Source: SB15 sp964639245 (GTDB lineage Bacteria; Chloroflexota; Anaerolineae; Aggregatilineales; J027). Taken from it: 25,808 bases of DNA. Each line of letters starts with the position of its first letter. Position 1 is the first letter of the stretch. Of this stretch, positions 21,019 to 25,808 are shown one piece after another. The position numbers and the translations under genes are program-made. The stretch is taken from contig CAZXCU010000037.1 in assembly GCA_964639245.1 (NCBI GenBank), positions 1 through 25,808 of the forward strand. Reading direction: 5' to 3'. The notes beneath the pieces are model-generated. The model did not search any database, was not told the DNA's origin, and saw only the letters and a program-made list of their open reading frames with translations.

Positions 21019-22236
21019 TTACTGTCCCGCAATCACCTGTACATAGGGCTGCACCCCGAAGGCTTGTCCGGTGGGGGTGTAAATATCAAACGTGGCGGTG
21101 TAGACCGCGCCGACGGTGGCTTGGGGAGAAAGCGTTAAGGTGATGCTCAGATTCACGGTTTCCCCCGGATTCACAGCTGGGAGGGCAAGAGTCTGGGCGG
21201 TGATTTCGTTCCCCAGAATTTTGTTGAGGGTGTAATTGCTATTCCAAGGACATGTGCCGGTGTTTTGCAACTGCCATGTTTTCACAAAGGGCTGTCCACG
21301 CGGCACAATCGTCTGATCTGGAATCGTTATATCTTGAATAAACACGGCATTGTTGGTGCAAACCCCGCCCGCATCGGGAAGGGTAGTCGCGTTGAGGACT
21401 CCAGCCACAACTTCAACATAGGGTGCTAAGCCAAAGGCATTATTGTTGGGCGCACGCAGTTCAAAATAAGCGAATTCCATTTTGCCCGTGGGGGTGCCAA
21501 GTGTCAAAATGAGCGTGACTGGAATATCGACAATTTGCCCCGGTTGGGCATCCGGTAAATGGACGACCTGCTGCGCCATTGAAATTGCACTCCCTGTGAC
21601 CTGAACTAGCCGGTAGGTATTTTTGCTCCACGCACACGTTCCCGTGTTCTGGTAGCGCCAAATTTTATTAAATGGCTGCCCCGGTATAACCACTGTGCCA
21701 TCGGGAATCGTGACATCTCCAATAAAGGCTGCATCGTTGACACAATTTGCCCCGATGGGCGCTTGCACCGTGACGGCTGGATGGGGGGTGGGAGTCTGGG
21801 TGGGGGTATTTTTGCTGACACGCACCTGAATCGTTAAGGGATCGCCAAACGACTTTCCTTGAGGGCTTTTTAACTCAAAAGCCGCGCTCTGGGTGACATT
21901 GTTCGGGGCAGCTTCATCCACCCATAATTTAACCGTGATGAGGAGTTCACCCCCCGGCGGGGTGTGCGCAAGGGGAGGAGTGGTCGGTTGAACAGAAATG
22001 ACCGTCCCCGCGATTTCTACCAAGGAATAGGTTTCATCCCATATACATGACCCGGTATTGACGACGCGCCATGTATGGATAAAACTGGTTCCCGGCGCGG
22101 CAGTTTTGTAATCGACCGTGCCTGTCTCGCGTAAAACATCTGCGCCGTTGATACAATCAGCCTCTGGTGGTGTATCCTCGCCGGTACAGCCACAGACAAC
22201 CACCAGTAGTAAAATCGCCCCTAACAATTTTTTCAT
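21019..22236 (-). CDS. Lipoprotein with three NBR1-type Ig-like domains
   Basis: A 405-residue exported lipoprotein. Residues 1-16 are a lipoprotein signal with lipobox VCGC and lipidated Cys17. Three copies of the NBR1-Ig-like domain follow, each opening with a C(I/V/T)N sequence, then a short variable strand, a (F/S)xxxWR/Q(V/Y/L)xNTGxCxW motif and a hydrophobic strand pair: first about residues 28-135, second about 155-270, third about 285-405. The first Cys and the Cys of NTGxCxW in each copy could form a disulfide. A Thr/Pro linker (TQTPTPHPAVTV) separates domains 1 and 2. In Chloroflexota such proteins are common on the outer surface, probably for binding peptides or cell-wall parts; function not proven. 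A TATAAT is seen upstream at 22262-22267. Confidence 0.9.
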   Translation of the reverse strand: MKKLLGAILLLVVVCGCTGEDTPPEADCINGADVLRETGTVDYKTAAPGTSFIHTWRVVNTGSCIWDETYSLVEIAGTVISVQPTTPPLAHTPPGGELLITVKLWVDEAAPNNVTQSAAFELKSPQGKSFGDPLTIQVRVSKNTPTQTPTPHPAVTVQAPIGANCVNDAAFIGDVTIPDGTVVIPGQPFNKIWRYQNTGTCAWSKNTYRLVQVTGSAISMAQQVVHLPDAQPGQIVDIPVTLILTLGTPTGKMEFAYFELRAPNNNAFGLAPYVEVVAGVLNATTLPDAGGVCTNNAVFIQDITIPDQTIVPRGQPFVKTWQLQNTGTCPWNSNYTLNKILGNEITAQTLALPAVNPGETVNLSITLTLSPQATVGAVYTATFDIYTPTGQAFGVQPYVQVIAGQ

Positions 22237-22261
22237 GATGTGTTTCGCTTTTTCCTGTTCT

Positions 22262-22267
22262 ATTATA
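22262..22267 (-). promoter_or_regulatory. Candidate -10 element for the lipoprotein gene
   Basis: TATAAT on the minus strand, about 25 bases before the lipoprotein ATG at 22236. No good -35 box is seen. The rest of the 139-base divergent gap holds no obvious feature. Confidence 0.4.
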
Positions 22268-22375
22268 AGCTACTTTACTCCCCAAAAATGAACAAAAATT
22301 CAGGTGGGTTTGGGTTACGGGAAATGACGAAAACGACTATCATTAAGCTAGCAAGAAAATGGTCTGAGTGAACCT

Positions 22376-25318
22376 ATGACTCTACGGACAAAAACCCTGC
22401 TCACGGTGAGCCTCATTTTGGCGGCGCTGGTCGTGGTATTGTATTTTTATTCGCAAAACCGCTTGGTCGAAGATTACGAAACCCTTGAGCGCCAACTGGT
22501 TGAACGGAATGTCCAACGGGCGGTGAATCTGATTGAGGATGAAACATCTGTTGTCGAAAACAGCGTGATTGATTACGCCGTGTGGGATGATACCTACCAG
22601 TTTATCCAAGACGGGGATTTATCCTATGTACGGCGGCATCTTTCAGATGATACCTTCATCTCGCAGCGCGTCAATTTGATGATTTTTCTGGATAATGACC
22701 GCAAGGTGGTCTATTCCAAAGCGCTGGATATTACACAAGTGAACGCAGTCATCGGGACTGACCGCGCAGTAGTGACAGCGCTTGCCGAAAATCCCCAACT
22801 GAATCATTTTGATTCCCCCTCCGGCAGCCAAACTGGACTCATCATCCTGCCGCAGGGTGCGATGTTGGTGGCTTCTGCCCCGATTTTGCCCAGCGAACGC
22901 AATGCGCCAATCTTAGGAACGCTCATCTGGGCGCGGTATCTGAACCAAACTGAAATTGACCGTTTGGGCGATGTTGTTCAGATCGATTTAGAAATTTACC
23001 CTGAAGATGGGATGCCAGACAGTTCAGCGTTTGTGGCGGGTGAACTTGACCATGATACCCCCATTTTTACCCGCCCCCTCAACGACGAAACCATTGCCGG
23101 GTATGGTCTGCTGGAAACTTTTAATGAACCCGACCATCTGGTGCTGCGTTTTGAGCAACCCCGCGCAATCTATCAACAGGGTGTAGACAGCATTTCCACA
23201 TTTTTGATTTTTCTAGGGGTCAGCAGTGTGATTGTCTTGGGTGCAATGCTGCTGCTGTTGGAAAAAATGGTGCTGTCCCGGGTGGCGACGCTCAGTAAAG
23301 ATGTGAATCAAATCGGGCAAGGGCGTTTGATTTCCAGCCGCATCATCGTCGAAGGGGAGGACGAACTCGGCAAATTGGGCGATAACATCAATCAGATGTT
23401 AGAACGGCTAGAAAATTCACAAAGTGCGCTGCGCGAAAGTGAAGCCAAGCTGCGAACAGTGGTCAATAGCGCTCCGATTATCCTCTTTGCGGTGGATGAA
23501 AACGGTATTTTTACTTTGTTTGATGGACGGGGCGTGACCGATTTGGGGTTACAATCCGGTTCCTTGGTGGGTCTGTCTATTTTTGAAAGCTACCGTGACC
23601 AACCCGCCATCATTGAAAGTGTCAAACTCGCCCTTCAAGGCCAGCCAATCAAGGCGGTGCTAAATTTTGGCGACCAATTCTGGGAAGCATGGTACACGCC
23701 GATGAATAACCATGGGTCGGTGGGCGGAGTGATTGGCGTTTCAACCAACATCACAGACCGCATCCGCGCCGAAGAAGAACTCCGCCGCGCCCGCGATGCT
23801 GCCGAAGCTGCCAATCGGTCTAAAAGCACCTTCCTTGCCAATATGAGCCACGAACTCCGTACCCCGATGAACGCGATTATTGGCTACAGCGACTTGGTGA
23901 TGAGTGGGTTGTATGGCGCGGTCACGGAACAGCAGAAAGACCGCCTCACCCGTGTGGTGGACAATGGCAAGCATCTCCTGAGTTTGATTAATGATGTGCT
24001 GGATTTGAGCAAAATCGAATCCGGCAAAATGGAACTCCACCTTGAGCAATTCAATCTGCCAGACTTAATTCAAACCACTGTCAGTTCGGTTCAGCCCATG
24101 GTTGAAGGCAATCGGAATCGCTTGCAGGTGTTCATGAGCGAAGATATTGACTCGATGTACGCTGACCCAACCCGGGTACGCCAAGTGTTATTTAATTTGT
24201 TGAGCAACGCCGCAAAATTCACCAGCGAAGGCGATATTTGGCTGCGGGTAGCACGGGACAATGACACACTCCGCTTTGAAGTGGAGGACAGCGGCATCGG
24301 GATTCCACCGGAAAAACTTTCCACTATTTTTGATGAATTTGTGCAGGCCGATTCCAGTACCACCCGTAAATTTGGCGGGACGGGTTTGGGCTTAGCCATC
24401 AGCCGTCGCTTTTGTGTGATGATGGGCGGGTCGCTGAGGGTGGAAAGTGAAGTTCAAAAAGGCTCCATTTTCACGATGATATTGCCGGTGACGGTGACAG
24501 AAAAATATGAATATCGCTCTCAGGCGGTGCCGACCAAAAAACGCACTACCGGCTCGATCAAACCTGTGCGGGTGTCCAACCGTGGACGGGTGCTGCTGGT
24601 GGATGATGATGATACAGTACATGAATTGTTGGCGCATTATCTCAAGGATGAGGGCTTAGAAGTCCTCACTGCGCGAACAGGCAAAGAGGGCTTGGATGTG
24701 GCACGGCGCGAAAAACCCGATGTGATTGTATTGGATGTGCTGCTCCCCGAAATGGATGGCTGGGTGGTGCTGGCGCTGCTCAAAAATGACCCTGCATTGC
24801 ATCATATTCCGGTGATTATGCTCTCAATTGTCGAGGATAAAAGTACCGGATTCGCGCTGGGGGCGGCGGACTACCTGACCAAACCGATTGACCCGGACAG
24901 TTTGCGGCGCGTGGTGCAGCGTCACTATCAAGAAACCACCCAAGTGCTGCCCGCGCTGGTTGTGGAAGATGACCCCAGCACCCGCCAATTAATGCGCGAT
25001 TTGCTGGAAAGCGAAGGCCGCCGCGTGCTGGAAGCGGAAAATGGACGGGTGGCGCTGGAACACATGCAAACCGAACGTCCAGCCTTGATTCTGCTGGATT
25101 TGATGATGCCCGAAATGGACGGGTTTGAATTTCTGGACGAACTGTACCAGCACGACGATTGGCGGAGCATTCCGGTGATTGTGGTCACGGCAATGGAGCT
25201 GTCTGACGCAGAACGGGAACATCTGAGTGGCAAGGTCGAGCGTATTATCCAGAAGGGCGCATACAACCGCGAAGATTTGCTCTCCGAACTTCGCCAGCGT
25301 ATCTTGAAGCATGTGTAA
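22376..25318 (+). CDS. Hybrid sensor histidine kinase: CHASE4-HAMP-PAS-HisKA-HATPase-REC-REC
   Basis: A 980-residue membrane kinase. Layout: first membrane helix about 6-25; periplasmic-type CHASE4 sensor about 45-260, recognised by DYAVWDDTYQFI (about 66-77); second helix about 274-296; HAMP about 297-350; PAS about 356-463; HisKA with phosphoacceptor His492 in NMSHELRTPMNAIIGYSDLV; HATPase with N box NLLSNAAKF, G1 DSGIGIPPEKL, FVQADSSTTRKFGGTGLGL; two receivers. REC1 has Asp787 (VIVLDVLLPEMDGW) and KP836; REC2 has Asp908 (LILLDLMMPEMDG) and Lys960 without the following Pro. It likely senses an outside signal and passes phosphate through the receivers; no output protein is adjacent. The start is MTLRTKT; the Shine-Dalgarno is weak (only GTGA close by). 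Confidence 0.95.
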   Translation: MTLRTKTLLTVSLILAALVVVLYFYSQNRLVEDYETLERQLVERNVQRAVNLIEDETSVVENSVIDYAVWDDTYQFIQDGDLSYVRRHLSDDTFISQRVNLMIFLDNDRKVVYSKALDITQVNAVIGTDRAVVTALAENPQLNHFDSPSGSQTGLIILPQGAMLVASAPILPSERNAPILGTLIWARYLNQTEIDRLGDVVQIDLEIYPEDGMPDSSAFVAGELDHDTPIFTRPLNDETIAGYGLLETFNEPDHLVLRFEQPRAIYQQGVDSISTFLIFLGVSSVIVLGAMLLLLEKMVLSRVATLSKDVNQIGQGRLISSRIIVEGEDELGKLGDNINQMLERLENSQSALRESEAKLRTVVNSAPIILFAVDENGIFTLFDGRGVTDLGLQSGSLVGLSIFESYRDQPAIIESVKLALQGQPIKAVLNFGDQFWEAWYTPMNNHGSVGGVIGVSTNITDRIRAEEELRRARDAAEAANRSKSTFLANMSHELRTPMNAIIGYSDLVMSGLYGAVTEQQKDRLTRVVDNGKHLLSLINDVLDLSKIESGKMELHLEQFNLPDLIQTTVSSVQPMVEGNRNRLQVFMSEDIDSMYADPTRVRQVLFNLLSNAAKFTSEGDIWLRVARDNDTLRFEVEDSGIGIPPEKLSTIFDEFVQADSSTTRKFGGTGLGLAISRRFCVMMGGSLRVESEVQKGSIFTMILPVTVTEKYEYRSQAVPTKKRTTGSIKPVRVSNRGRVLLVDDDDTVHELLAHYLKDEGLEVLTARTGKEGLDVARREKPDVIVLDVLLPEMDGWVVLALLKNDPALHHIPVIMLSIVEDKSTGFALGAADYLTKPIDPDSLRRVVQRHYQETTQVLPALVVEDDPSTRQLMRDLLESEGRRVLEAENGRVALEHMQTERPALILLDLMMPEMDGFEFLDELYQHDDWRSIPVIVVTAMELSDAEREHLSGKVERIIQKGAYNREDLLSELRQRILKHV

Positions 25319-25397
25319 GGTCGGGGGCAAATATCGAGCGTGTCAGATTGTCTTTGTGAACAGTGACTCCTAAGCGCCTTTATTCCCGTCCTTACAA

Positions 25398-25418
25398 CTG
25401 AAAATTAGGAATTTTCAG
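25398..25418. repeat. Small hairpin near the end of the convergent gene pair
   Basis: CTGAAAATT and AATTTTCAG form a perfect 9-bp stem with a 3-base loop in the 131-base gap between the kinase and the right-edge gene. No T-tract follows, so a terminator role is uncertain. Confidence 0.45.
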
Positions 25419-25449
25419 GCTATCTCTCAACGCCATTTTCATCGGTGCG

Positions 25450-25808
25450 TTATCCGCGTGTTCCAGAACGCCGATGAAGCGACGCACAATTAATCCCGCC
25501 AGTCTGACATTGTTGAATAGTCGTTGCGGAAATAATGAGGACTTCAATCCGCACCCCACCTTCCCCAAACGGAAGCGACGGAGGAATCGTGGTTGGGATT
25601 GGAACAATCGTAGGATTGATAGGCACTGTAGTCGGGGTCACGGTGACTTCACCAATCAAAATTGTGTTGCTGCTCCCATCCACAACCGTAGCATCATTGA
25701 CAGGGGTGACTTGGGTCACAACAGGCGTGGCGGTGACTTCGCCAATTAAAAGCGTGTTGCTGCTGCCATCCACAACCGTAGCATTATTGACGGGGGTGAC
25801 TTGGGTCA
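25450..25808 (-). CDS. Thr/Val-rich repeat protein, 5' end outside window
   Basis: Only the C-terminal part is visible; the frame is open to the right edge. It starts with a repeated 30-residue unit that contains TQVTPVN, ATVVDGSSNT and LIGEVT, followed by a Thr/Pro/Ile linker (TVPINPTIVPIPTTIPP) and a short C-terminus ending at a TAA at 25450-25452. Composition is like that of cell-surface or secreted Chloroflexota proteins, so it is probably exported, but no signal peptide can be seen. An overlapping frame on the same strand ending at 25392 also reads like protein after about 25540 (ending RRFIGVLEHADNAPMKMALR and DSLKIPNF), so a frameshift or error near 25500-25560 is possible. Confidence 0.65.
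   Translation of the reverse strand, partial: TQVTPVNNATVVDGSSNTLLIGEVTATPVVTQVTPVNDATVVDGSSNTILIGEVTVTPTTVPINPTIVPIPTTIPPSLPFGEGGVRIEVLIISATTIQQCQTGGINCASLHRRSGTRG
25643..25808 (-). repeat. 90-bp tandem repeat inside the right-edge gene
   Basis: One full unit (25643-25732) and 76 bases of the next (25733-25808) follow each other in the same direction with few mismatches; the array continues beyond the window. The period of 90 keeps the reading frame. Confidence 0.85.

Overview
The window looks like a stretch of a free-living bacterial chromosome, most likely a member of Chloroflexota (Anaerolineae or a relative). This is an inference from gene content: a lipoprotein with three NBR1-type Ig-like domains joined by Thr/Pro linkers, Thr/Pro-rich secreted proteins, paired COG0523 GTPases, pRiA4b ORF-3-like and IS-free accessory genes, hypothetical families common in that phylum, and a moderate GC content. 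Genes lie on both strands in short, often translationally coupled operons (ATGA, TGATG or TAATG overlaps). No rRNA, tRNA, CRISPR array or complete insertion sequence was seen.

Layout. 1-1336: 3' part of an SGNH/GDSL hydrolase. 1432-1956: msrA behind a good sigma-70 promoter. 2008-2961 (minus): two tandem BLUF photoreceptors. 3165-5476: a YtcJ-type amidohydrolase followed by two receiver-like proteins that both lack the phosphoacceptor Asp. 5546-7472 (minus): two tandem secreted paralogues with poly-Gly linkers. 7620-7868: a small hypothetical gene. 7881-9873 (minus): an ECF sigma factor, a membrane-anchored putative anti-sigma factor and two unknown genes in one operon. 10079-10728: a hypothetical protein coupled to a HicB/DUF1902-like protein, ending in a large inverted-repeat element. 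10896-13491: aldehyde dehydrogenase, an STAS-like protein and a SAM methyltransferase, all overlapping. 13589-13876 (minus): a Nif11-type RiPP precursor with its own promoter. 14038-14244: a decayed second copy of the 3' end of the methyltransferase. 14277-15104: a small protein and an HNH endonuclease. 15101-15613 (minus): GNAT acetyltransferase. 15715-18655: a COG0523 GTPase / unknown / COG0523 GTPase operon behind a promoter whose start site carries a perfect palindrome. 18924-20962 (minus): a pRiA4b ORF-3-like protein coupled to a DAO-family oxidoreductase. 21019-22236 (minus): the NBR1-Ig lipoprotein. 22376-25318: a CHASE4-HAMP-PAS hybrid histidine kinase with two receivers. 25450-25808 (minus): the 3' part of a Thr-rich protein with 90-bp tandem repeats running off the right edge.

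Two themes stand out. First, local duplication: BLUF pair, secreted pair, COG0523 pair, two degenerate receivers, methyltransferase fragment, triple Ig domains and the 90-bp repeats. Second, sensing and redox: BLUF, receivers, ECF sigma, hybrid kinase, MsrA and likely metal-responsive GTPases. The parts with most potential for new biology are the isolated Nif11 precursor lying between a methyltransferase and its decayed copy, the GTPase/ORF/GTPase operon with its candidate operator, the sigma/anti-sigma operon carrying two unrecognised genes, and a set of phased CTAANNN heptamer arrays in front of three neighbouring transcription units.
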